DNA of 64,000 bases, from contig CANROX010000002.1 in NCBI GenBank assembly GCA_947632335.1, positions 32,391-96,390 on the forward strand, in the 5' to 3' direction. Positions 1 through 7,637 of this stretch are shown piece after piece. The notes beneath the pieces were generated by a model. It saw only the letters and a program-made list of their open reading frames with translations, searched no databases and was not told the origin of the DNA. Positions within the stretch are counted from its first letter, which is position 1. Each line of letters starts with the position of its first letter. Source of the DNA: an uncultured Clostridia bacterium (lineage in GTDB: Bacteria; Bacillota; Clostridia; Oscillospirales; Acutalibacteraceae). The translations under genes and the position numbers were made by a program.

Positions 1-234
1 GCTTGTAACCCATGTATATGGAGCACTTCCGCCGTTGGAACTGTGACTCATTGAGTAGTGCCCTGCTTTTACCGTCACAGACCCTCTGTATTCATAAAAA
101 TCTGCTCGGACGCTGTATGTAGACGCAAATAAAAAGCCTGCAAAAATTACAAGTGACAGAAAGAAACATAGAAATTTTTTGCATACATAATGATTTTTGT
201 TTACATTAACTTTTGATTCACCGAAATCTTTCAT
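1..234 (-). CDS. Secreted protein of unknown function, 5' end only
   Basis: This minus-strand reading frame starts at ATG 234 and runs off the left edge of the window. It is not in the ORF track. The visible 78 residues begin MKDFGESKVNVNKNHY, followed by a hydrophobic stretch (about residues 19-37) ending in ASTYSVRA, which fits an N-terminal signal peptide or anchor. The following residues (DFYEYRGSVTVKAGHYSM) look extracytoplasmic. A weak GGGG ribosome site precedes the ATG. No family can be recognised from so little sequence; the signal peptide is the only firm statement. Confidence 0.6.
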   Translation of the reverse strand, partial: MKDFGESKVNVNKNHYVCKKFLCFFLSLVIFAGFLFASTYSVRADFYEYRGSVTVKAGHYSMSHSSNGGSAPYTWVTS

Positions 235-437
235 TTTAATTACCCCGCTTAAAATATATTTGAAAATAAATATTTAAGTTGACATTGATGAAAATAAAGA
301 ATAAAAAAATTTATCTTAGGGCAGAAAATTTATATAATGTATATAGAAATTGTATCGTTGTTTTATAATTTTGTCAATAAAATATTACAAATCACCATGC
401 TTATATGAAAGGTATAAACATTGTATTCTAAATAAGA

Positions 438-464
438 AAAGGACAGTTGATTTAACTGTCCTTT
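438..464 (-). terminator. Rho-independent terminator of the asparaginase gene
   Basis: An 11-bp perfect inverted repeat (AAAGGACAGTT / AACTGTCCTTT, 5-nt loop) lies just past the asparaginase stop. On the minus strand it is followed by a T-rich tail. The rest of the 235-494 gap is AT-rich and shows no gene. Confidence 0.8.
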
Positions 465-494
465 AAAAAGGTTGTAAAAAATGCACCATATTTC

Positions 495-1337
495 TTATGA
501 ATTTATAAACATCAGATAGGCGTAGGCATATTCGGGAGTAACATCGGAAAATATTTTTATTCCGCTGTTTACCATATCGTGGGCCGAAGAATAAACGCCT
601 GCCTCCCTTGCCTGCCCCTGAAGATATAGGGGAATATTCCTTTTTCTGCATTTGTTCAGCAAAATATCTACTGCCCTTTCGTTTGCAGTACCGCTGTGAT
701 AACCGATTAGAAGTACAGCTTTGATTGTGTGGTCAATATTGATAATGCTGTAGTCTGCAAAGGGAAAGGCCTTAATCATAAGCACATTATTTTTAAGTAC
801 AATATTTTTGTCAAAAGAGGGAGCTTTAAGAAAACATCTGCCTGCCTCAAAACGGTCGTTAAAGCAGTTTGCCTCCTGTATGGAATCAGAAGAATACACC
901 TCGTCAAAAACCGTCCAGACCCCTGTTTTTCCTCTTGTAATTATGCCCACGGCCTTGTGAAAATTAGGCACGCCGTTGCCGGTATTGTCGGAAAGAACCT
1001 TGTTTGACCCTGTAAGTACAACGGGAACAGAAAAATCCTTGCAAAAAATAGACACCATAGCCGAAGTGTAGGAAAGGGTATCACTTCCGTGGGTAATGAT
1101 AATTCCGTTATAGTCATCATAATCTTTGCGAAGTTCATCAAGGAGCATATTCCAGTTTTCAATTTCAATATTTTCGGAAAGTATAGAGTAGGGTTTTATT
1201 TTTTCAAAGGTAATTTCCTCATTGCTATTACTTTCCTGCCAGTAGTCCACAATGTCCTTTTCTCCGCAGTTATAAATTATATTGTCCCGAATTTCGCTGG
1301 CAATAGTACCGCCAGTCATAATTACCCTGATTTTCAT
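495..1337 (-). CDS. ansA: L-asparaginase, type I (cytoplasmic)
   Basis: Predicted to hydrolyse L-asparagine to aspartate and ammonia. Both family signatures are present: TGGTIAS (residues 8-14, carrying the nucleophilic Thr) and HGSDTL (about 83-88, carrying the second catalytic Thr and Asp). There is no signal peptide, so the enzyme should be cytoplasmic. At 280 residues it is shorter than typical type I enzymes (about 330), mainly in the C-terminal domain. A GGTGAT ribosome site precedes the ATG. It lies 61 nt downstream of gatD on the same strand, may share the murT-gatD transcript, and ends at a clear terminator. Related amidohydrolases such as GatD-type archaeal proteins are less likely given the length. 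Confidence 0.88.
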   Translation of the reverse strand: MKIRVIMTGGTIASEIRDNIIYNCGEKDIVDYWQESNSNEEITFEKIKPYSILSENIEIENWNMLLDELRKDYDDYNGIIITHGSDTLSYTSAMVSIFCKDFSVPVVLTGSNKVLSDNTGNGVPNFHKAVGIITRGKTGVWTVFDEVYSSDSIQEANCFNDRFEAGRCFLKAPSFDKNIVLKNNVLMIKAFPFADYSIINIDHTIKAVLLIGYHSGTANERAVDILLNKCRKRNIPLYLQGQAREAGVYSSAHDMVNSGIKIFSDVTPEYAYAYLMFINS

Positions 1338-1398
1338 TGTATCACCAACAGTATTGTTCCTCTTTTAACTGTTAATATTATAGGAAAGAGTTGCGCCG

Positions 1399-2160
1399 TT
1401 AAATCAGCTTTCTGATTTTTTCCTTAAAGTTTTCAATTTTATCGGAATATCTGTCAACAATATATTTGTTAGCCTCTTTTTCCTCTGTATCGGGCAGGGG
1501 TTCAAGGTTTATATTTTCCCTGCCGTACTTTCTTTCAAGGGCGTTTTTTAGCAGATAATCGCACAGCTGTGGATTTTTAGGCAGGAGCGGGCCGTGCAGG
1601 TAGGTGCCTACAACATTTTTATATACAACACCCTCATAACCGCTTTTTCCGTTGTTGCCCTTTCCAAACACAACCTTGCCAAGGGGTTTGTTGTCATTAA
1701 TATAAGTCCTTCCCCCGTGGTTTTCAAATCCCACAATAGGCATATCAAAAAGCTCGCTTTTTAAAAAGATATTGTTAATCAGCCTGCCCTTTTCCTGAAC
1801 AGTATACATATCTATAATATCAAGTCCCTCGATTTTGCCCTGGTCTGTTTCGTAGTATTTGCCAAGGAGCTGATACCCTCCGCATATGGCAAGTACAACT
1901 CCGTTTTCTTCAACATAATTCTTGAATTGGTCTTTAATTTCCTTTAGCCTGTTGCACACCAGCATTTGTTCCCTGTCGGAGCCGCCTCCAAGAAGTACGA
2001 TGTCAAGTTCATTAAAATTAATTTCTTCCTCAATGGAAAAGGTTTTTACCTGTGCGTCAATGCCTCTCCATTTAAGCCTTTGCACCATACACTGAATGTT
2101 TCCCCTGTCGCCGTAGAGGTTCAGCAGGTCGGGAAACAGATGTCCGATTACAATTTTCAT
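1399..2160 (-). CDS. gatD: Lipid II isoglutaminyl synthase, glutamine amidotransferase subunit GatD
   Basis: GatD releases ammonia from glutamine for MurT, which amidates the alpha-carboxyl of D-glutamate in the lipid II stem peptide. The 253-residue protein is a CobB/CobQ-like class I amidotransferase with its nucleophile in ICGGYQLLG (Cys93) and a conserved His in the TYLHGPLLPKNP segment near the C-terminus. The N-terminus HLFPDLLNLYGDRGN is typical of GatD. Its ATG overlaps the murT stop by one base (TAATG), so the two subunits are translationally coupled. This pairing is diagnostic for GatD rather than cobyric acid synthase. Confidence 0.95.
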   Translation of the reverse strand: MKIVIGHLFPDLLNLYGDRGNIQCMVQRLKWRGIDAQVKTFSIEEEINFNELDIVLLGGGSDREQMLVCNRLKEIKDQFKNYVEENGVVLAICGGYQLLGKYYETDQGKIEGLDIIDMYTVQEKGRLINNIFLKSELFDMPIVGFENHGGRTYINDNKPLGKVVFGKGNNGKSGYEGVVYKNVVGTYLHGPLLPKNPQLCDYLLKNALERKYGRENINLEPLPDTEEKEANKYIVDRYSDKIENFKEKIRKLI

Positions 2161-3497
2161 TACTGCTCCTCCTCCATTTTCTTAAGGATATTTCTTGTGC
2201 TGTAAAGACCTGTGTAGTTTACAAGTACATAAAGGTTTTTAACGCCATTTTCCACCTTTGATTTAATTGCCGTTGCAATATTTGGTTCAAGGCGGGACTC
2301 TATATCAACATATTTCAGTCTTAACCTCATATCCTGACAGCGGATACCGCTTACTGTAATGGACTTAATATTTTCCTGTGCAAATCGGTCAAAGTCCACA
2401 TCCCACAGCCAGGACACATCGTTGCCGTCCTGGTCCCTGTCGTTAATAAGAATAATAATATCCTTATCCTTTGGGTCAGCCATAACTGCGTTAATGTTTT
2501 GGTTAAAGCCTGCGGGATTTTTTGCAAGATTAAGTTCAATATCAGTATCCTTTATGTTAAAGTGTTCAATTCGTCCGTTTTCGGGATTAAAGTTGTCCAA
2601 CATTTTCTGAAAGCCGTCCATATCAACGCCGGAGTGGCTTGCAACTGCATAGACTGCAAGGATATTGTAAATATTATAAAAGCCTTTGTATTTTGCCCCA
2701 ATGCGTTTTCCCATAACTGTAAAAGCCAAATGGTCCCCATGTTCAATTTCTGTTGCAGAATAGTCAATACAGGGGCGTTTAAAACCGCATTCTTTACATT
2801 CATAGTCCCCAAGCTGGCTGTAGTGGTAGTAGTTGTAGTGCATTTTTGCACCGCACATTGCGCAAAATCTTCCCTCTCTTATTTCTGCGTCCTCATCGGC
2901 GTCAAAAACCTTTTCGCTTATACCATAGGTTATAAACTTGTTTCCGCTTTTCTTTGCGAGGGAAAGAGAAAGAGGGTCGTCGCCGTTAATAACAAGAATC
3001 ATATTGGGAGCCATACCGATTGCCGTACTCAGAATGTCTATTGTAATATCAATTTCCCCATATCTGTCAAGCTGGTCTCTGAAAATATTAGTCAGCACCA
3101 TATAGTCGGGTTTAAGGGTTGGCAAAACTCTTTTTGTTGATACCTCGTCAATTTCAATGCAGGCATAGTCAGCGTCAAGGGTGCAGTCATCATTTGTAGC
3201 AAGCACAAAAGCAGAAACTACCCCGTTCAGCATATTTGAGCCTGTCCTGTTGCATATTACTTTTTTCCCTTGGGACTGAAGGGCGGTGCAAAGCATATTG
3301 TTTGTGGTGGTTTTTCCGTTAGTACCGCATACAATATACACCTTCTCCCTGATTTGACTTGAAAGAATTTGCAATATATTCGGCTCAATTTTGCGGGCAA
3401 TCAAACCTGCCCAGGTTACCCCTTGTCTGCCCATTTTAAGACACAGTTTTGCAACAAATTTTGCAAACTTAATTGCGATTTTTCCCCTAAATGTCAT
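2160..3497 (-). CDS. murT: Lipid II isoglutaminyl synthase, Mur-ligase subunit MurT
   Basis: ATP-dependent subunit of the MurT-GatD complex that amidates D-Glu of peptidoglycan precursors at the cytoplasmic membrane. The Mur ligase P-loop GTNGKTTTNN sits at about residues 58-67. A CxxC...CxxC zinc ribbon (CAMC...CKEC) is inserted in the central domain, as in known MurT proteins, and the C-terminal DUF1727 domain follows. At 445 residues it is full length. It is the first gene of the murT-gatD operon with a good promoter 40 nt upstream. Amidated lipid II is a common requirement for cross-linking in Gram-positives, which fits the rest of the window. Confidence 0.95.
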   Translation of the reverse strand: MTFRGKIAIKFAKFVAKLCLKMGRQGVTWAGLIARKIEPNILQILSSQIREKVYIVCGTNGKTTTNNMLCTALQSQGKKVICNRTGSNMLNGVVSAFVLATNDDCTLDADYACIEIDEVSTKRVLPTLKPDYMVLTNIFRDQLDRYGEIDITIDILSTAIGMAPNMILVINGDDPLSLSLAKKSGNKFITYGISEKVFDADEDAEIREGRFCAMCGAKMHYNYYHYSQLGDYECKECGFKRPCIDYSATEIEHGDHLAFTVMGKRIGAKYKGFYNIYNILAVYAVASHSGVDMDGFQKMLDNFNPENGRIEHFNIKDTDIELNLAKNPAGFNQNINAVMADPKDKDIIILINDRDQDGNDVSWLWDVDFDRFAQENIKSITVSGIRCQDMRLRLKYVDIESRLEPNIATAIKSKVENGVKNLYVLVNYTGLYSTRNILKKMEEEQ

Positions 3498-3537
3498 AGC
3501 AACCTCACAAAAACCAATAATTAAACTATATTTTTAA

Positions 3538-3566
3538 ATTATACATTAGATACGGGTAAAATACAA
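3538..3566 (-). promoter_or_regulatory. Sigma-A-type promoter of murT-gatD
   Basis: On the minus strand TTGTAT (-35), a 17-nt spacer and TATAAT (-10) lie upstream of the murT start. Spacing is ideal and the -10 is perfect. Confidence 0.7.
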
Positions 3567-3775
3567 GCATATAAAGGAAACTCTTTTGTGGGGTTGCTTT
3601 ACAGTAAGCACAGGAGATGTAAACCTTTTTTAAAAATTTTCAAAATATTACAGAAAAACTTACTTGATTTTCAAGGATAAAATTATAGTTATTTAAAAAT
3701 AAAAGCTCATAATAATATTACCACAGCGAAGTGTGGTTTTGTTTTGTATTAAGTATTTTAAAAAGGAGAAAGGTA

Positions 3776-4171
3776 ATGAAAGCTAAGAAATTTTTAAGTG
3801 TGTTATTTGCTGTTATTATTATGTCAGCAGTAACCTGTTTCGGCATTATATCTGCGTCAGCTGAAGAAGTATCTTCAGCACCGGCTTCAGATAGTGCTAC
3901 AGACAGTTCCGACCCTGCCGGTGACGAAGACACAGGGGACGACATAACAGGTGACGAAGATATAACAGATGACACAACAGACGGAGATTTTGCTGAGGAC
4001 GAAAACACAGGAGATATAACAGAAGACGATATGGCAGACACAGAGGACCAGACACAGGGTTCAGAATCACCAACAACCGGTGATACAGCAACTCCGATTT
4101 CTGCATTAGCACTTGTACTTGCCTTAGGCGGTACAGCAGTAGCAGGCTATAAGCTGAAAAAGGCAGAATAA
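3776..4171 (+). CDS. Small acidic surface protein with SPTTG sortase signal
   Basis: A 131-residue exported protein, starting at ATG 3776 behind AAAAGGAG rather than at the GTG in the ORF track. It has a signal peptide (KKFLSVLFAVIIMSAVTCFGIISASA), then an Asp/Glu/Thr-rich low-complexity region (about residues 27-96) with repeated GDxDITDD-like units. The C-terminus is a sorting signal: SPTTG (98-102), a hydrophobic segment and a basic tail KLKK. (S/N/P)PxTG motifs are known substrates of the clostridial class B sortase of C. difficile, and a class B-like sortase lies at 20.7 kb in this window. The body resembles a stalk or spacer; no enzymatic domain is visible. It stands alone between terminators. 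Confidence 0.8.
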   Translation: MKAKKFLSVLFAVIIMSAVTCFGIISASAEEVSSAPASDSATDSSDPAGDEDTGDDITGDEDITDDTTDGDFAEDENTGDITEDDMADTEDQTQGSESPTTGDTATPISALALVLALGGTAVAGYKLKKAE

Positions 4172-4188
4172 CAGGTAAATGAAAAAGG

Positions 4189-4214
4189 GGCTGTGCCGAA
4201 ATTTGGGCACAGCC
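4189..4214. terminator. Bidirectional terminator
   Basis: A 9-bp stem GGCTGTGCC / GGCACAGCC with an 8-nt loop lies between the convergent SPTTG protein and TraX-family genes. Short T-rich stretches flank it on both strands. Confidence 0.75.
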
Positions 4215-4222
4215 TCAATTTG

Positions 4223-4960
4223 TTATTTTATAAGTTCACTAATCCCGTAAATTACCAATAAATGGGCAGGATAGTATACATAGAAAAGATATTTAATTTT
4301 AAGTTTCCCTCTCTTTCCAGTGTAAAGGGAAATGGGAATTACAGTAAGGATGCTCCACCACTGGATAGGTTCAAGGTCAATACACAGAAAACACAGACCT
4401 ATTGTGAAAAGTAAAATTTTAAAGAGTTTTTTGTCAGACAGTGATACCATTACAGGAAGCATTACTCCGAAAAATCCATAATCTATATGAAAAGAAGTAC
4501 CCTGATAAACATCAGGCAAAACAGATGTTACAAAAAGCGCAAAGACCACCATAACCATAGGTACACACCATACAAGGTAGTCACGGCTCTCTTTGGCAAA
4601 ATCAAGTGCGTAAATTATAAGTATGGAAAGGGTGAAAGTCATAAAGATGTTCATATTCCATTTGCCAAAGTGCAGCGTGTAAAAGACCTGACAGACTGTG
4701 CCCAGAGAAAAAATAGTAAGCAAATACTTTAATTTATGTTTTGTGTAGTGACAGCCCTCCGCTATCATATATGCAAAAATAGGAAAGGACAGCCTGCCTA
4801 TTATTCTAAATGGAATGTAGTTATCGAGAATATGGGCGCCGACGTGGTCAAAGGTCATTACAATAAGGGCAAAAATTTTTAGCTGATTTCCGGAGAAAAA
4901 CCCCTGTTTTATTTTATCTATAAGGATTTTCGTTCGCTTTTCTCTTATAATAGTGTTCAT
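4223..4960 (-). CDS. TraX-family integral membrane protein
   Basis: A 245-residue multi-pass membrane protein with the TraX family signature: LKIFALIVMTFDHVG at the start of the first helix, then FRIIGRLSFPIFAYMIAEG. TraX of the F plasmid is the pilin N-acetylase; chromosomal homologues in Firmicutes are common and mostly uncharacterised, but the fold relates to membrane acyltransferases. About seven to eight hydrophobic segments are visible. No convincing ribosome site precedes the first ATG, and an internal start is possible. It follows the five-gene cassette at 5.0-9.9 kb by 84 nt on the same strand, with no terminator in between, so read-through expression is plausible. No conjugation genes are nearby. 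Confidence 0.8.
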   Translation of the reverse strand: MNTIIREKRTKILIDKIKQGFFSGNQLKIFALIVMTFDHVGAHILDNYIPFRIIGRLSFPIFAYMIAEGCHYTKHKLKYLLTIFSLGTVCQVFYTLHFGKWNMNIFMTFTLSILIIYALDFAKESRDYLVWCVPMVMVVFALFVTSVLPDVYQGTSFHIDYGFFGVMLPVMVSLSDKKLFKILLFTIGLCFLCIDLEPIQWWSILTVIPISLYTGKRGKLKIKYLFYVYYPAHLLVIYGISELIK

Positions 4961-5044
4961 AATCTGAATTATACCACCGAGAGGTTACGAAAACAATGTT
5001 TTTATAGGGAATACAGTCTTGAATACAGAACACCTAAAGAAAAA

Positions 5045-6160
5045 CTATTTCTTGTTTTTCTCAAGCAAGTCTTTAAAAAATGTTACAACCTCATGGTCCT
5101 GTTCAAAGATTCCTCCAAACATCAACTGCTCATATTCCATAGATGGGTGGGAGTTTATCTCGCAAATTTTTGCACCCTCGTCCGTTATCATTATATCAAA
5201 TCCAAAATAGGAATGGATGGACAAGAAGGAGCAGATGTCATATACCAACTGCTTTACATTTTCAAAATAGGGAATCGACTTCCCCTGCAGAGATACTCCA
5301 CTGTCAGGGTGTCTGTTCAAGATATAATTTCCATCCTTGCAGTATTTAATATATCTATAAAAATTCGGCATATATTTTCCGGTTTCCCAATCAAATGGAG
5401 CTGCAACACCGCCGGAAGTCAAGTTAGAAACTCCCTTAGAAATTAATGTTCCAAATCTAATATAGGAAACAAATATTTTTGGACCGGCATTTTTGTTTAT
5501 TGCAACAACTCTTATTGTTGCTGCGCTGTTTTTCCAAACTTCGTCCAATTCCCTGCATTGCTTAATATACTCAGTAACTAAGTATTTGTCACTTATTTGT
5601 TGTACAAACTCATCAAAATTTGTAATATATTCTCCGTTGCAATAATATTCATCTTCAATTTTTTCAAGCTTTACAAATCCAACTCCGCCTGCTCCGGTAT
5701 AAGGTTTAACTGCCAGACACTTTTTAATATCAAGCAGCTTTTTTAAGTAATCTTCAACAGAGTCCCACTTGTCAATAGGATTATCATTCATTGGTATAAC
5801 TTCATTGGCATTTAGAATCCAGCCATAGTATTTTGGCAGGTATTGTGGATATTTACCGCCTATTGTGTACGGAATAACGAGCTTGCCGTCTACCAGTCGT
5901 TTTGTAAAGGGGTCAATGGGGTCTAACAGGTGATAGTCATGACTGCTTAAATACTTTTTATAATTTGTGTCATTTAGGCTTAAACATCTGGCTTCCTCGG
6001 CTAAAAAACCGTGTTGATATGCCCATTGGCGTTCTTCGTCAGTATATTTATCCTTTTCATTTCCGTACTGTTCACTGTAAAGTTTTCTTCCGTGATACCA
6101 AGCCGTTGAATTTGAAAACCCTTCCTGTTTCAATTCATTAACAATATCCTGTAAATTCAT
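5045..6160 (-). CDS. ATP-grasp ligase, sugar-transfer-associated type
   Basis: Resembles the sugar-transfer-associated ATP-grasp family, which accompanies polysaccharide and natural-product loci and is thought to form amide or ester bonds with carboxylates activated as acyl phosphates. Visible elements are a nucleotide-binding strand KPYTGAGGVGFVKLE and the metal-binding end ICEINSHPSMEYEQLMFG. The start is placed at ATG 6160 (371 residues), not 6169: GGAGG lies nine bases from ATG 6160 but directly abuts ATG 6169. The ribosome site is inside the upstream acetyltransferase gene, whose stop is only 2 nt away, so the genes are coupled. It is the last gene of the cassette. The substrate is unknown. 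Confidence 0.8.
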   Translation of the reverse strand: MNLQDIVNELKQEGFSNSTAWYHGRKLYSEQYGNEKDKYTDEERQWAYQHGFLAEEARCLSLNDTNYKKYLSSHDYHLLDPIDPFTKRLVDGKLVIPYTIGGKYPQYLPKYYGWILNANEVIPMNDNPIDKWDSVEDYLKKLLDIKKCLAVKPYTGAGGVGFVKLEKIEDEYYCNGEYITNFDEFVQQISDKYLVTEYIKQCRELDEVWKNSAATIRVVAINKNAGPKIFVSYIRFGTLISKGVSNLTSGGVAAPFDWETGKYMPNFYRYIKYCKDGNYILNRHPDSGVSLQGKSIPYFENVKQLVYDICSFLSIHSYFGFDIMITDEGAKICEINSHPSMEYEQLMFGGIFEQDHEVVTFFKDLLEKNKK

Positions 6161-6162
6161 AA

Positions 6163-6850
6163 TCAACATCCTCCATTAATTAACTTTTTTATTTGCGATT
6201 TATTGGGTGTATTCCTTAATAACGAAATGTTTTTTATAATATATTCTTCCGACCAGTTCCACCACTGCAATTTTTCCAGTAAAAGAATTAAATCATTATC
6301 AAATCTTTTTCTAATTGTTTTTCCCGGAGTTCCTACTACAATGCTATAGGGTTCTACATCCTTTGTAACTACTGAACCGGTGCCGATAACACAGCCATTA
6401 CCTAAGCGAACACCCGCCAATATATTTGAGCCTGAACCAATCCATACATCGTTACCCACTATAACAGGTTCGGCTTGTTCGTTTTCGCCGGATATTTCCT
6501 TATTAAATTCTACACCGAAGGTTCTTTTGTACCAGTAATCTGTATACATAGACACATTATCTATTTTATGGTTACCCCCCCCCGATAGAGACATTCCAAC
6601 CAATACTGCAATACTTTCCTGTCGTTGTGTTTTTAATAATTGTATTTGTTCCCGTATAAGTTCCACGACCGATTAAAGATTTACGAAGAATATTTCTTCT
6701 TCCTAATTCGGATTTTTCTTCCATAGTTGAATTGTCAATATCACTGTCATCTCCGATACAACACCTATCGCCTATATGACTATTTACACATCTGACATTT
6801 TCAAAAATTTTTGCTGTAGTGGAAATATTAGAATTGTTATAGTTATTCAT
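6163..6850 (-). pseudogene. Hexapeptide-repeat O-acetyltransferase, off-frame at a G9 tract (phase-variable candidate)
   Basis: Two ORF-track pieces (6572-6850 and 6163-6666) are one left-handed beta-helix acetyltransferase split by a frameshift. Frame one ends ...GKYCSIGWNVSIGGG then stop; frame two continues GGGNHKIDNVSMYTDYW and VIVGNDVWIGSGSNILAG. The junction is a run of nine G on the coding strand. Eight G would give an uninterrupted 228-residue protein reading SIGGGNHKIDN, exactly the family pattern. The family (CatB/Vat/NodL-like) transfers acetyl from acetyl-CoA to hydroxyl or amino groups of sugars and small molecules. The start overlaps the reductase gene by 8 nt and the stop is 2 nt from the next gene. 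As sequenced, translation gives a 92-residue truncated product. Explanations are slipped-strand phase variation, a recent mutation, or a homopolymer sequencing error. Confidence 0.85.
6575..6583 (-). repeat. Homopolymeric G9 tract inside the acetyltransferase gene
   Basis: Nine consecutive C on the plus strand (G on the coding strand) mark the exact point where the reading frame is lost. Removing one base restores the frame. I noticed no comparable G/C run elsewhere in the coding sequence of the window. Confidence 0.9.
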
Positions 6851-7637
6851 TTTCGTGCCCCAACGATTTAAAAATTTTAATTGCCCCTGTTGTCATAAAG
6901 GAATCCATTCCAACTAAGGACTCCATCTCCAAACATTCCTTTAACTCTGCCTTCTGTCGCACACTATGTTTATACGCCCCGTCTATTAACCTGTTGGCAA
7001 ATGTTTCAAAACTTTGATTCTCTAAGTTCTTATAGATTGAAGAAAAAACTTCCTTTTCCACACCATATTTTTTACATACCCGTTGGGTTTCTATTAGCAA
7101 TGCAGGAAGACCCTTCATAAATACGCTTCGGCATAGTTTGATTGTAGAAGCCTTGCCTGCATTTTCACCACACTTTGTTAAGTCCATTCCGTAATTTTCA
7201 AACAAAAAACACATCTCAGACATACCGTTTCCGCTTATCAGCATAGGCGTCTTATGTAGTAGTTTTGGAACCGAACCTACTACTGCAACATCCACATATA
7301 AAGCGTTTTGAGTATAAATTTTTGAAGAAATATCTATTTTAACATTAGGAAGTGCTGTACTAAAATCCATAAATAAACAATTTTCAATATTATATTTTAA
7401 AATATTTTCAAAGGCATCTTCCAGGGATGTACCCGGAACAGCCACTATAATATGTCGTGTTTTGTTAAGCAGTTCCGGAATTGATTTGACTATTTCCACA
7501 TTTTTTATGTTCTGTGAACGCTGCATAGCCGAATTATAATTTAAATCAAAACCCATGATATTCACATCATCAAAGGCGGCAAGTCCTCTGGAAAAACAAC
7601 AGGCAACCTCTCCAAAACCAACAAATCCGATATTCAC
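6843..7637 (-). CDS. NAD(P)-dependent dehydrogenase, 6-phosphogluconate dehydrogenase-like (DUF1932 type)
   Basis: A 264-residue beta-hydroxyacid-dehydrogenase-like protein. The N-terminal Rossmann motif is NIGFVGFGEVA (residues 2-12). The C-terminal helical half (AGKASTIKLCRSVFMKG onward) resembles the DUF1932 dimerisation domain found in 6PGDH-like reductases. It is expected to interconvert a hydroxy- or amino-acid and its keto form with NAD(P)H; the substrate is unknown. The start is GTG 7637, which overlaps the aldolase stop as GTGA, so the two enzymes are translationally coupled. The pairing suggests that it acts on the carbon skeleton made or cleaved by the aldolase-like enzyme. Confidence 0.78.
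   Translation of the reverse strand: MNIGFVGFGEVACCFSRGLAAFDDVNIMGFDLNYNSAMQRSQNIKNVEIVKSIPELLNKTRHIIVAVPGTSLEDAFENILKYNIENCLFMDFSTALPNVKIDISSKIYTQNALYVDVAVVGSVPKLLHKTPMLISGNGMSEMCFLFENYGMDLTKCGENAGKASTIKLCRSVFMKGLPALLIETQRVCKKYGVEKEVFSSIYKNLENQSFETFANRLIDGAYKHSVRQKAELKECLEMESLVGMDSFMTTGAIKIFKSLGHENE

Noticed and set aside
2499-3140. 213-codon plus-strand ORF opposite murT
   Set aside because: Antisense shadow; murT is full length with all family motifs.
3721-3745. Hairpin CCACA/TGTGG followed by T-rich sequence before the SPTTG gene
   Set aside because: Only a 5-bp stem, with no gene feeding it on the plus strand; could be part of the leader, but not enough for a terminator or attenuator call.
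3718-4041. Long minus-strand Ser/Val-rich ORF opposite the SPTTG gene
   Set aside because: Shadow of a low-complexity Asp/Thr-rich coding region; no ribosome site or plausible domain.
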